A stretch of 64,000 nucleotides of DNA from Rhizomys pruinosus (GCA_009823505.1 VZQC01000265.1:5779625-5843624); one strand, 5' to 3'; counted from the first letter of the stretch, positions 11,106-22,049 are shown. Notes: a model not told the origin generated them from the letters alone. Translations and numbers: made by a program.

Positions 11106-11335
11106 ACTAATTGTTTTTAGCTGTATTTATGATCCTGATAAAATTGTGATAAATATCACCTCCAGTCTATGTGTGAAAATGTTTCTGTCATAATGAGCCT
11201 TGTTGGTGGGGCTTCTGGATAAATGATAGTAAGAGATTCAGATGGTATATAGGATTATTTTGATTCATTTATAACAAAAGGACATCCGCAGAAAGGCTAA
11301 TTCTTGTTTAAGGAAATAAAATAGCTCTATTATAA

Positions 11336-11342
11336 AAAGAAA

Positions 11343-11400
<58 letters not shown>

Positions 11401-11401
11401 A
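11336..11401 (+). repeat. (GAAA)n microsatellite
   Basis: About 16 perfect GAAA units. The overlapping Phe/Leu/Ser-rich frames are repeat artefacts. Confidence 0.95.
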
Positions 11402-13005
11402 AAGCATTCCAGCCCCTGTTGATGCATTTCCAAGGAGCCTAGATGGGCTTGGAGCTCTCCAAGGTGCTGACCAAGATCTGATATCCAGATCTTCAAGAAC
11501 TGATGGGGAGAGGAGGAATGAACAAAAGTAAGGCACTCAGAGGGGCCTGAGCTGAAAAAGGAAGGGATAAGTGTGGGCAGGGCACAGTCTCTGCCAGACA
11601 GCAGAGAGGATGGAGGCCAAGCTGAAGGGTTTGAGTTCTCTATGCACTGCTAGCATGACTTGTAACTCCAGAAATATTTCCTGCTGGGAGAAGTTCAGCT
11701 GTGTGATATGGAGATTAACACCTGGGTTATGACATGAGATGACTTCCTCTCTGAGGACCAGGGCAATCACTGAGGTTCATGAGTGTGTGGGGTGAAGACA
11801 AGAAGGAAGCCATTTTCAAGAAGTCTGTCTTTATCTTGTAACTGAGTCCTTGAAGTGCTTTTCCCAACCTGAAGATATAAAGGTAATGTCCCATACAAGT
11901 CCCTTGTTTCTAAGTGATTGAAACAGGCTCTGTCCTATGCTCTTTCACCTCATTCTCTCTTCAGGCTCCATTTCTGCCAGACAACCCCAGATGGGACTGA
12001 GCATTTGAACAGTTTTCGTCTGGGGCTCTGAACTCTGTTTTTCTTCATGAAGGTGATGACCAGCTATTCCAGGGTAGCCTCATGTTCCTGGCTAACATAG
12101 AAACCATGGGACAAACAGAATGAAATCTGTGTTCAGGAACAAAACTGGATGCTGCCCTAGGCTGTAATAAATGTTCTACCATGGGAAAGAAGCTGAGATC
12201 AAAGCCTATCTTGAAGATCCAAAAGAGAGCACCTCATAAGCATTCTGTGTGAGAAAGAGACTTCTGGCACCTCTGTTCTGCAGAGGGACAGTTTACATAT
12301 GCTTGGCATAGGTACAACCTATAGGAGACAGGAGCGTTCTTCATCTTCAGCTCATCGTTTCTGCAAACCTGTTAGAAGAGGGTGTGATCTCTTATTTTTC
12401 TCAAAGACCACACAGTAAGTTTCTCACATTTCTCCCCAGCTCTCTTCCCCCTTCTAATGGATTTCCCGGTTTCCTAACATGCTCTGTAACCTTTAGACCT
12501 AGGCTAGGCCAAGTTCTTCAGGACTTCTTAAAATTTACTTCATTTTGAACTGGCCTTCCAGGTACTTGGAGATGAGAGGTTGTGAGGTTTTATAGCCAAC
12601 CCACCATTCTTTTCTTGGTGGAACTTCCTATCATAGTTGGTAAAGTGTCTGAAGCCTTCATTTCATTTTAGAAAGGTAAAGCTCCTCCAGGAGCTCTCCA
12701 TTTGAAAATGTCCTTGCCAGAAACAAGCACACTAACCTGTCATTTACATTCTAACGGTACCCACTCCTCCAAAAAGCACCTGAGCATTTCCAGGTGAGCT
12801 TACGTCATGAATCTATGCCATCCTGGAAACAAATTGCCAAATGGTGGGAATTACAAGATAGTGGTATGGTCATTAGACTCTACACTCAGCTGAAGGAGCT
12901 TAGGAAAGTCACTGGTTAACCTGGCTGGGCTTTAGATTCTCCTTCAAATAGCTTCTATTCTAATTCACAGGGAAATTATTAGAACTTAAATTGAATGCTC
13001 TGAGA

Positions 13006-13006
<1 letters not shown>
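11402..13006. other. Unassigned, largely unique-looking sequence
   Basis: About 1.6 kb with no SINE, LINE or LTR that I recognise and no credible coding exon. AT content is moderate and only short frames exist. Confidence 0.4.
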
Positions 13007-13039
<33 letters not shown>

Positions 13040-13043
13040 ACAC
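13007..13043 (+). repeat. (CA)n microsatellite
   Basis: About 17 CA units with one T interruption. Confidence 0.95.
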
Positions 13044-13654
13044 AGAGTCATTTATTGTATAATGAGCATGAGCCAGCCCTAAGATGGTCTAGTAGGACCA
13101 CTGCTGCTCCAGTACAGCAAGGCTACATTATGCACAGGTTGCTGGAGAGCCCAGGGAGTCCATTTGAGCCAATCTCTAATGCAGTATGAGCAAAGATGAT
13201 GACTCTTATTTGGAGGGTTAGAGCAGACAAAATGAAGACAACTAAGAGAGGGGAAGCATCCAACATAGATGAAGTGACTCAAGCAAAGTGTGTCAGCAGA
13301 GTATGGATAATCATAAATGTGTTTGCATGTATATAATACAGCCAAGGAGGGAATTCAAAGCTTACATTACAAACCAGAATGTTGGGGAACAGGCTAAGAA
13401 GTATGCAGGAGACAAACCACAGTGCATCTTTGTTTTCCACTAAGGAGCTTGGGGGTCATTTTTCAGACATTTCACCTCAGAAAGACTTTACATAGGAAAA
13501 TAAGTGATCATCTTAATTACAATTCCCTCTGGGATCCTTGTGACAGGTGACTCAGGAAGAGACACAGTGTAGAAAACAAGATACAGACTGATGACAGTGT
13601 GTCGTCCAGAGGCAGGTCCAACCTCATGGATCTATGCTGGTGTTAGGATACTTA
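13044..13654. other. Unassigned sequence
   Basis: No recognisable gene or repeat. An 88-codon minus-strand frame at 13079-13345 has no family features. Confidence 0.35.
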
Positions 13655-13875
13655 TCAGTTATGTTTCTGTTGCTGTGATACCATGACCAAAAGAAACTGA
13701 TGGAAGAAAGATTTTATTCCGGCTTACAGTTCCAGAGGGGGATCCATAATGGAGAGGGAGGCATAGTGGCAGGCAGCCACGGAGGCAGGAAGCTGAGAGA
13801 CCACACCTCCATCATAATCAGAAAGCAGAGAGAGTGAGCCGGAAGTGGAACAAGGCGGTAGGCACTTAAAGCCCC
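13655..13875 (+). mobile_element. Rodent repeat of the 7.7-kb type
   Basis: CAGTTATGTTTCTGTTGCTGTGATACCATGACC start, TTTTATTCCGGCTTACAGTTCCAGAGG, and AAAGCAGAGAGAGTGAGCCGGAAGTGG, matching the copies at 7720 and 55472 in order and spacing. Confidence 0.75.
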
Positions 13876-13879
13876 CCAG

Positions 13880-13916
13880 TTCTAGGATTACAGCTGTGTG
13901 TCACCACGCCTGGCCA
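13880..13916 (-). mobile_element. B1 head fragment
   Basis: TCTAGGATTACAGCTGTGTG then TCACCACGCCTGGCC is the antisense 5' end of a B1. Only about 37 bp survive, immediately after the rodent repeat. Confidence 0.65.
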
Positions 13917-13944
13917 TGAAGACTTCTTGAATGCCCAATGTATG

Positions 13945-14325
13945 CACCTGTTTCCATTCATAACCTGTTCAATTCTTATAGCAATCCTATTATAATATTT
14001 TCATATATAGCAAAATTAAGGCTCAAAGATGTTCATTAAATTGCATATTATTTGTTTGTTAGTAGATTACTGAGCTCTTTGCATCTGAATCCAACTGGAT
14101 CCAAAGCTGATCTCTCTCTTTTTTGTTGTTTTTTTATACTTTCTTTTATTTCATTTTTTAACAATAAGTAATAAGTTGTGAGTACAAACATCCTTCGTGT
14201 AAAATCAATTTGCAAGCAGTTGTGCCCAAACCCACACAGTCCAAGGAGTCCTAATGAACCTTACCTTCTAGGTGCTGCAAAGTTTTAATATCAAAGCTGA
14301 TCTCTCTACCATGCCACACTGACTC
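13945..14325 (-). mobile_element. MIR split by a 174-bp retroposed insert
   Basis: The left part (13945-14117) reads as antisense MIR (AATTCTTATAGCAATCC, AAAATTAAGGCTCAAAGATG). The right part (14308-14325, CTACCATGCCACACTG) is its continuation. The two halves join cleanly if the insert at 14118-14291 and one TSD copy are removed. Confidence 0.65.
14118..14291 (-). mobile_element. A-tailed retroposed segment of unknown source, copy 1
   Basis: T-rich at its left edge, so its RNA sense is the minus strand. It is flanked by a perfect 16-bp TSD, CAAAGCTGATCTCTCT (14102-14117 and 14292-14307), the hallmark of L1-driven retroposition. About 100 bp next to the tail matches a second copy at 63.1 kb. 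It could be a processed transcript 3' end or an unnamed SINE. Confidence 0.75.
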
Positions 14326-14354
14326 CACATTTGCATAACACCCAAATAATATGG

Positions 14355-14655
14355 GCTGAGGAGATGGCTCAGTCTACAAAATTCTTGCCTTATAAGCCTA
14401 AGGCCTGAGTTCAGTGCCCAGCATACATAAAACACCAGGCATGGTGGTGCATACTTGTGATCTTACTGCTGCGGACAGGGAAACAGAAGGATCCCTGGGA
14501 CATGCTGATAAACAGCCTCGCCTAATCTACCTCCAAGGCCCTAGTGAGAGACCCTTTCTGAGGTGTGACACCCAAGATTCTCCTCTGCTATCACATGTGA
14601 ATCTGTACACACACACACACATACACACACACACACACACACACTCACATACAAT
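14355..14655 (+). mobile_element. B4-type SINE with (CA)n tail
   Basis: GGGCTGAGGAGATGGCTCAG head (tRNA/ID-related), CCAGGCATGGTGGTGCATAC (B1-related middle), AGTGAGAGACCCTTTCTGAGG, and a (CA)n tail at 14609-14645. This composite ID+B1 structure is typical of B4. Confidence 0.8.
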
Positions 14656-15119
14656 TCCAAAAATGCACCTTGGTGCAAACTATAGCTATCACTGTTCTAC
14701 CTGATCCTTTCCTCACTAAATAGAATCCTATTAGGCAGAATGCCTGGCAGAAGGGATGGTCTGGTGAGGAGGAGGCTTCTTCTGGCTGCTGGTGCCACAG
14801 GCTCCTCCTTATTAGCACAGTTGCTCAGAGGGAATGAAGTGGAGACTATTCTGATGGAATGAATGGAGGAATTCTTCCTGAACTTGTGGATCTCTTTTTC
14901 ATGTCAGGAACTGTCTTTGAGAGGCCCCTCCACAGCAGCTGCCCTCCTGACCCCAAACCATCATAGGGAACACATAAGAAAAGACCTAGGGCATGCTGCA
15001 AAAGAACAGCACAAACAAGTCCTGGACCTGTCTTGTTCCAACTATGACACTGGCCGAAATGCTCAGCAGCCTTCTTATCTGGAGAGAACATGGCAGGGCT
15101 GTTAAAAGAATTATAGGAG

Positions 15120-15225
15120 GGCTGGGGAGATGGCTCAGTGGGTAAATATGTTTGCCTCAAAAGCCTGCTAATCTAAGTTCAATCCCCAGGACTAACATAA
15201 AAGTGGGAGGAGAGAACCTACTCCA
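15120..15225 (+). mobile_element. RSINE1/B4-type SINE fragment
   Basis: GGGCTGGGGAGATGGCTCAG head, then GCCTCAAAAGCCTGCTAATC, TTCAATCCCCAGGAC and GGAGGAGAGAACCTACTCC, matching the order in RSINE1. The 3' end is degraded. Confidence 0.7.
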
Positions 15226-15477
15226 CAGGCTGAAATGGATGAGAAAGGGAGGGGAGAGAGAGCCTTGGCGGCTTGGATCCCAGTGTGTGGCAATCTCATC
15301 CATATCCTTAGCCTCCAGTCAGCTTAGGCTTCAAAAGTTCTAACATCTAAATTAATGGTTACCTCAAAGAGTATTCACCTTGAACTCAGTGTACAAAAGC
15401 AGTGGGTTGGGTCAGTTAATTTAACTATCAAAGCCTGGGACTGGATGTGAAGCTCAGAGGTAGAGCTTAGCAGTGTC

Positions 15478-15868
15478 TTTGCTACTTTTCCTCTTGCTGT
15501 TATAAAATAATTTGACAAAAGCAACTTAAGGGAGAAAGGGTTTCTTTTGGTTCACAGTTTGAGAGTATACAGTCGTCCATCATAATGGGGAAGTTCTAGC
15601 AGCAAGGGCTTAAAGCAGCTGGTTATGTTGCATCCAGAGTCAGGAAGCAAAGAAAGGTCACAAGGCTGTGATCAGCTCACCTTCTCCTTTTATACGGTTC
15701 AGGATTCCAGTCTAGAGAATGGTGTCACCCACAGTGGTAGGTCTTCTTACCTCAGTTAACCTAATCCAGATAATCTCTCACAGGCATGAAAACAGGCCTA
15801 TCTTCCAAGTGATTCTACATCTCATCAAGTTGACAACTGAGATTAGTCATGATGCTAGGCATTCTGGG
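15478..15868 (+). mobile_element. Rodent repeat, variant ending in a GTTGACA block
   Basis: CTTGCTGTTATAAAATAATTTGAC..AAAGCAACTTAAGGGAGAAAGGG start, AATGGTGTCACCCACAGTGG middle and CATCAAGTTGACAACTGAG end. The same internal order is seen in the copy at 32037-32690. Confidence 0.7.
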
Positions 15869-16029
15869 AGTAAGGGCCATCTCCTACATGGAAGCCCATG
15901 TAAGACTCAACTCTTCTGTCTCAAAGAAAATGTTTCCTGTAATTTCACACTATCCTGCAGATACACACATCATATGAACATCTTTTATAGGACAGATCTT
16001 ACATGGTGCACTTAAGGTCACATCCCTAT

Positions 16030-16443
16030 AAACTCTGTGTGCTGGATAGCTTTAGTGTCAACTTGACACACCTGGGTTGAGGGAGCCTCAATTGGGGAAT
16101 TGGCTCCATTGGATTGGCCTGTGGACACATCTGTGGAGTATTGTCTTGATTGTCAGGCAATGTGGGAGGGCCCAGCCCACAATGAGTGGTGCCACCCTGG
16201 GCAGGTTGTTGTGTACTGTATAAGAAGGCGGGCTGGGCATGAGCCAGGGGAGCAAGCCAGTGAACATCATTCCTCCATGGCCTGTGCTTCAGCTCCTGCC
16301 TCCAGGTTCCTGCCCTGAGTTCCTGTCTTGGGCTCCCTAAGTGATGAACTGTGACCCAGGAGATGTAAGCTGAATAAACCCTTTCCTCCCCAAGTTGGTG
16401 TCAGTCAGAATGTTTTGTCACAGCAATGGAAGACAGACTAGGA
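16030..16443 (+). mobile_element. Rodent repeat, GTGTCAACTTGACAC-headed form
   Basis: Begins TGTGCTGGATAGCTTTAGTG, then GTCAACTTGACACACC, AATTGGCTCCATTGG, TATAAGAAGGCGGGCTGGGC, GCTGAATAAACCCTTTCCTCC, and ends near AGACAGACTAGGACA. It contains an AATAAA at about 16373. A second copy is at 56035. Its ends are the reverse complements of the heads of the 7.7/15.5-kb type, so the two forms appear related. Confidence 0.75.
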
Positions 16444-16639
16444 CACTCTGCAATCTTTGCTTTGCAGAGTCTCACTCCATACCCAGCCACCTCCACATAC
16501 CAAATTCTCTTTAGTAAGAAAGGATGTGAGGCCCCAAGTAAAATACTAATCAATTTCCCTAATGGCTTTTCCCAAACTACCATCCAAACAGCCACTCTTA
16601 GATCCAGCTGTCTAGTGATTTTTAAGACTCTCTAAACAT

Positions 16640-17170
16640 GTAAATATGTTTTGTTACACTATTAAGCTTGTAAGAAATAAGAGATTAGCATTAGCATATT
16701 GAATCACTTAGGTGTCAGTAGCTAATATGGCTAATTGACATTTAATAAGTTTTACTATCTAATTTGCTATGAATTACATTAAGTGTTAATTACTTAGTTA
16801 TTCTTTACACAATTATTATATATTAATGTGCATTTAATGGCTTATTATTTGGGTGATTGTCCTAAAGGTAAATAAGTTACCTGTTAATCATGGTTTGATT
16901 GTATCCAGGACAATTCCTGAAATTATTCTTTTAAATATAATTAATGGGTCCAATAATATAATTTCAAATAATTGAAAAAAATAACCATAGGTTTTTGGGC
17001 CCAAATTACCCAGTAAAATTGGTTGAACTTTTAGATTATCTGCTATAGGCATCTAAAACATACAATATTGTCATTACTGATGCCATTACACTGTTTAAAC
17101 TAGTTCTGATGAACTAGCATGCATCATAGAGTATTATTATTGGCCCATGTTTAAATCTCAACAGGTTCAT
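16640..17170. promoter_or_regulatory. AT-rich block dense in homeodomain-like cores; candidate regulatory element
   Basis: No repeat recognised. TAATTA, TTAATT, ATTAAT and TAAT cores recur across 530 bp (for example TTAATTACTTAGTTATT near 16785-16802 and AATTAATGGG near 16937-16948), together with an AACAGG(T)-type box near 17160. Such content is common in conserved homeobox-bound enhancers but also in neutral AT-rich DNA. Function is inference only. Confidence 0.3.
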
Positions 17171-17619
17171 TAATAGAATAATTTGTGTGGCACAAAAGCA
17201 GATGTGATTTGGGTTGCATTAGCAGAAGCATAATGTCTAAAACAAAGGAGGTGGTAGTCCTGCCCTGCCTTGCTCTGGTAGGATCATACTTGGTATATTT
17301 TTTCAACTCTGAGAATGTCACATTTAAAGAGACATGAATTATGTTATGTAGAGAATTTGGAAAGATTGAAGACTTTTTTGCCAGGCTTAAGGGAAAATGA
17401 GCACAAGAGAATCTTTTTCTCACATATAGGGTAAGGTTTGTGGAATATAAATTGTCTTTAACTTATTGGCTTGATTGAGTACTGGGAACATAGATAGAAG
17501 TTAGAAGGAACAGACTGCAGACCTAGTCCAAGCTCAGGATAGGCCAGACTGTTCCCAGGGTGATGAGATCCCCATCACTGGAGGAATTCAAACCTGTTCT
17601 TGTCAGGGGCCTGTGCAGA
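17171..17619. other. Unassigned sequence
   Basis: No recognised repeat or exon. It holds only a 90-codon minus-strand frame lacking family features. Confidence 0.35.
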
Positions 17620-17689
17620 ATGGATGGATGGATGGATGGATGGATGGATGGATGGATGGATGGATGGATGGATGGATGGATGGATGGAT
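17620..17689 (+). repeat. (ATGG)n microsatellite
   Basis: About 17 perfect ATGG units. The Ile-His-Pro-Ser repeats in the minus-strand frame here are an artefact of it. Confidence 0.95.
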
Positions 17690-17989
17690 AGCTCAGGAAG
17701 GTGACTTGGAAGACCATGTTGTTATGCTGGCCTGTGTGATCTGTCTCCCTCGTGGGGCTTGACAGCCTCAAGCCTGTTACCTTGTGCACTGTCTGCTTGG
17801 GGAAAACCCTCTGAAGTGTGTGTAAACATTTCTCCATTCTGATCGGTGGTCTGGAAGCAGCCACTATCTGGCCACGTGGCTTCCTCTGGGTCTGCACTGC
17901 AGATCCCCTTCAGGTGTCCACCAGTCCATGCTCCAGGGGGGCTCAGAAGGGACCAGGAGCCACTGCAGTCATTTGTCTTTGGCAGTACA

Positions 17990-18230
17990 GGACGGGAGGA
18001 AGGGCAGGCACCTGGTAGGCAAATAAACTTAATGAAGTTTGTAATAGACTGCGGAAATATCACCCTCGTGATCAAAGCAGAAATAAGCCACAAGAAACTA
18101 TTAATTAAGACTCTCCCACTATCTCTTCTTCGAATTTCCTCCTTCACCGTGGCAGGGACCTCGTTAATTGTTCATAGCCTTTCAAGATGCAAGGGCAGCT
18201 TTTCTTTCCGAGCCATCACTGTCAGACCCC
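17990..18230. promoter_or_regulatory. Candidate conserved non-coding element
   Basis: Repeat-free block retaining scattered CpGs and a cluster of recognisable factor cores: CACCTG E-box 18009-18014, TCF/LEF-like ATCAAAG 18071-18077, TTAATTAA 18101-18108 and TTAATTG 18164-18170. Frames overlap on both strands without coding features. I infer a possible enhancer; no alignment was available. Confidence 0.3.
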
Positions 18231-18582
18231 TTGGGCCCCCACATTCCGGCTTTGCCCTCTGCAAGTGAGGAAGGTAACCTGTGCTGAGTGTCTGCTCCCT
18301 CATGTCTCCCCAACAAGATATCCTTATCCTCTTCCACCTGCCCTCCCACCCCCAGAATGACCTTGCACTCCCAGGAAGCCTCTGGGACACGAGTTCTCCA
18401 TCCCCTTCTCCATGACCACTTCTTGTCCACTGACCCTTCCAACTGGATTGTATTTTGACCTTGAAATGATTCATAGTATTGGGGTGTATGTATCTGGGCA
18501 AGGGCAATCTTCAAGTCATTCAATAGCCAGCATAGTAATATAAAATTACATGTACGTCAATCTATGAAGAATGTTAAAAATG

Positions 18583-18661
18583 AGGCTGGCCTCTACCTCA
18601 CAGGGATCTGCCTGCCTCTGCCTCCCTAGTGCTGAGACTAACGGCACTACCACACCCAGCC
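18583..18661 (-). mobile_element. B1 fragment
   Basis: AGGCTGGCCTCTACCTCAC, CTGCCTGCCTCTGCCTCCC and CACTACCACACCCAGCC are an antisense B1 lacking its tail half. Confidence 0.8.
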
Positions 18662-18714
18662 CTATCTTTTCTTTTTTTACTTTTATTTTCTTTCTTCTTT
18701 TCCTTTTCTCTTTT

Positions 18715-18945
18715 TAAAAAATATTTTATTTATTATTTTTATTTTATGTGTATGAGTATATTCTCTGCGTGTGTGCAAGTGCAGCCATGTCATGTAATGC
18801 TGGCAGAGGTCAGAAAAGGGCATCAGATGCCCTGGAACTGGAGTTACAGACAGTTGTTAGCCACCATTCAGGTGCTGGAAACTGAACCCGGGTCCTCTGC
18901 AAGAGCAATCAGTGCTCTTAACCACTGAACCATCTCTCCAGCCCC
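18715..18945 (-). mobile_element. B2 SINE, older type
   Basis: ATTTTATTTATTATTTTTATTTTATGTG tail side, GGTCAGAAAAGGGCATCAG, and AACCACTGAACCATCTCTCCAGCCCC head. No internal duplication and no CpG, so probably an older copy. Confidence 0.9.
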
Positions 18946-20611
18946 TCTTTGCTTTTCCTTCTTTCTTTAATTAAAGCTACTTACTAAGTGATACAAGCTG
19001 TTCTGAGGTCATTCATCAAATCTGCCCGATAGCATCCAGTTCATTGGTTCATTTTTTTAAATTGTTGACATGATCTTTTGCCTGTTGCAGTTGCTACTGG
19101 GTAATGGATTAGACATATGAACCTATATCAAACCCTTCCAATAACTCTCCCATTCAGTTCCTGGCCAGCACATCCCCAGGGTCAGGTGCCTTGTGTAGAA
19201 GTCACGCATGGCTGGATACACAGCCCATGCTAGTGTTTCTCACCTGTCTTGAATTTGAGCACCCATCTTAAGTCCCCTTGGCAGTCTGCCTGCCCTGTAT
19301 GTGCTTCCGTGTCCCCTCAAGGTCAGGCCACTCAGGAGACAATGGGGTGCATACTCTCCCCACTCTCAGTCTCATGTTGCTCAGCAACATCTAGGACCCT
19401 CCCCTCATCTGCTCCTAATGGTTTCCAGACCTCATTACTTCTCACTGTGGCAACCTCTGGGCACCAAGGAATGGTGGCTTATGTTCTATCCCCTAGCTAG
19501 TGTGGCTTAATACACAACAATTGATTATAGCTATGCATTTATCTCCCTGCCTTCCCAGGTGTCCCATCGCGTCCCCACGGCAGGTGTTCTAGAAGGCATC
19601 TGCCCCTTTTCAAAAGAAAAAAAAAGCCAGCAACGGATCCCAGCAGCTAACAATAAACACTGATTTCCTCTCCCCTAACCCATGCCCAGACTAGAAGAAA
19701 GTCTTCTTTGCATCCTCAACAGAGAGTTGTAGGCACTAGCTGACCACGAGTAGCTTCTGATTAAGATGTGTGATAGCATATGATAGAATCCCATGATCCT
19801 CCCCTGAAGATGTCCGAGGGAATCAGGGCCCATGGCTCCCCTGAAGACGTCCGAGGGAATCAGCCACAGCTCCTGTGTAAATCCCCACCTGTGTGGGAGA
19901 TTTATGGAGACAGATGGCTCCACGGGCATGAGAGGGACCAGGACAGGGCCAGAAAAGATGACTTACGTTTGCTGTCAGCACAGGCAGGCCCTTGTTGTAG
20001 GAAATGGTTTTCTTGTTTCCCATGTTGGTTGAAGCCTCAACAAATGTAGAAAGATGAACTGGGGTCTCTGTCAGGGGCTAAGATCCTTTGAGGTGAAAAT
20101 CATTAGCAAGAATAATTCCTCTCCCTGCATAGTGTGTATCATCCATCTCCTTGGTGGATTTTGTAGCTCCAGACAGAAGCAGTGGGCAGGGTTAGGTCGG
20201 AATGTGGACAACAGTGGCCAACGCAAAGCTGTTTTTGGCTGCTCCCCTGCCCCACTGGCTTCCTAGTTTGGCTGGTTCAATTAGCTTAATGACACGGTAG
20301 AAGATACTATTTCCAAACAGTGGAAACAGCTGCTTGCTAGAGTGAGGCATGTCAGGCCACCTCTGCCATGGCATAGGGATCCTATCAGTATGACACACAT
20401 TTTAGGACAATACTATAATTCAGTACTGACACCTCGATCAATGGTGCCCATTTCTAAGCTGTCTTCCCAAGGAGGCAGACAAAGCATCGGCCCCAAACGA
20501 CCCACTTGACCCTGTCGCTGTGACGTATTGAGGCTCTTTTCCTCCCTCCTGCCTCTGCTGGTTTCTGTGTATCACTGTTCCATCCTCTGAGCGCACTGCC
20601 TGAGTGCAGCC
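18946..20611. other. Unassigned, mostly unique-looking sequence
   Basis: A local near-duplication at about 19796-19819 and 19838-19861 (CTCCCCTGAAGA.GTCCGAGGGAATCAG) is the only structure seen. No exon could be supported. Confidence 0.4.
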
Positions 20612-20712
20612 TCTGAAGTCAGCTGCGGCCTGAATCTTCCACCATCCAGGCTGTGGGTGACCCTGCACAAGCGACTTAGCCATTTGATATACCTGCCTAA
20701 AAATGAGAATTA
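20612..20712 (+). mobile_element. MIR fragment
   Basis: GCTGTGGGTGACCCTGCACAAGCGACTTAGCC and AAAAATGAGAATTAT follow the MIR core (TGTGACCTTGGGCAAGT..) in order. It is cut by the adjacent B2. Confidence 0.55.
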
Positions 20713-20930
20713 TGGGCTGGAGAGATGGTTCAGAGGTTAAAAGTACTGGCTGCTCTTTCGAGGGACTTGCCTTCAGGTTCCAGCACCCACATGGTAGCTA
20801 ACAACCATCTATAACTCTAGTTCCAGGGAATGCAATGCCCTCCTCTGGCCTCTGCAGGGATCGTACACATGTGGTGCACTTACATGTATGCTGGGCTGGT
20901 GAAACTCATACGCTTAAAAATTAGCAATGG
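20713..20930 (+). mobile_element. B2/B3-type SINE
   Basis: GGGCTGGAGAGATGGTTCAG head, CAGCACCCACATGGTAGCTAAC, CCTCCTCTGGCCTCTGCAGGG and a short A-rich end. Degenerate. Confidence 0.85.
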
Positions 20931-21469
20931 GAATGAGAACCAAGTCTTACAGCTACAAAAGCTTTAAGAGACAAGGTCTGCAGAGCTCACAGGGTCCTGC
21001 CTGACACACCAGAAGCCATCCTAAGCTTAACAGCCAGGCTGTATCATCTCTTCTGCCTTCTCCCCTTCCTATGACTCTTTCTTGGTCTGCACCTGTCTCT
21101 ACATAGTCCTCACCAAACTGCCCCATGCCTCTGCTTCTGGTTATTTCTGCTTTTGCTTCTGCCTCTCCCGGGGGCTCCCTGGGCCTCCTTCCAGGTTTCT
21201 GGTCCCCTTGGCTCTCTCCTTTGTTATTCCACATCACCTGAGAATCCTATCTCATTCCTAACTCTTAGAGCACTATGGAATCAGGTTTGCAAATCCCATG
21301 CAGAGAAAATAAACTCTCCCAAATGGTGATTCCCCACAGCCTTGGTGAAGCTTGAGCTGTGAAATCTGGAATTTACTACTGTAATTATCCTGCCTGAAGC
21401 TATGCCAGCTTGGCTAGGCTGGCAAAACAACATGCCAGTCAGGGGCCAGTGTCCCCTTCCCACTGAGCA
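20931..21469. other. Unassigned sequence
   Basis: CT-rich in part (21040-21240). No recognised repeat or exon. Confidence 0.35.
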
Positions 21470-21660
21470 TGGAGACGCTGCCTGGCCTGCCACTGGATGT
21501 CAAAAATAGGCCTTAGGGGGGGTGGGGCAGCTAAAAATAAGCTTCGGCTAGAGCGGCTTCCTGCACCCCTCAGGCTGGTGGTGGGGATGGTTATGGGAGC
21601 CCTGGGGTCACAGCTGCATGGCCCCTGCTGGGCAGGGAAGGACAGAGGAGGCTCACAGGG
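21470..21660. promoter_or_regulatory. Candidate muscle-type enhancer: paired MEF2-like sites plus E-box
   Basis: CTAAAAATAA at 21531-21540 is a perfect MEF2 consensus (YTAWWWWTAR). TCAAAAATAG at 21500-21509 is a one-mismatch relative 31 bp upstream. Between them is a G-rich GGGGGGGTGGGGCAG run, and a CAGCTG E-box follows at 21611-21616. The MEF2/E-box combination is established in muscle enhancers; activity here is inference. Confidence 0.3.
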
Positions 21661-22049
21661 GGCACTTGGGAGCATCAGCCCTGCCAGTGATTTGGGTGTT
21701 GAGCAGTTCCCATGGAGGAAGCTGGTCACAAATGCTGATGCCACACACAGGCAATGAGACATTTATGGCCACCGCCAGGGCCAGGCAGACAGGGAGGTGA
21801 CACAGAGGCCTGGGTACAGGAAGCCTTCTGTAGCTGTGTCTCCTTGCTCTGGCCTCCATTGTCCCCGGTGACAGCAGAACTGCCTCACACTTGGCCTACT
21901 AACTCTTGGGTTCACTTCACTCCTCAGAAGGGAGGCATTTCCTGACTATCAACCCTGCCGCCACTGGTCCTGCTGTCCAGAGTGCGATACAGTATAAGAG
22001 GCAAGACGGATGGCTGTGTGTGCTGGGTGCTGGCCCCAGAGAGTCCCGG

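Noticed and set aside
15440..15472. Possible ID element fragment (GGACTGGATGTGAAGCTCAGAGGTAGAG)
   Set aside because: Only about 33 bp and several mismatches; too short to support.
17846..18507. Overlapping 110-141-codon frames on both strands near 18 kb
   Set aside because: They overlap antisense to one another, share no family features, and the block is better explained as GC-richer non-coding DNA.
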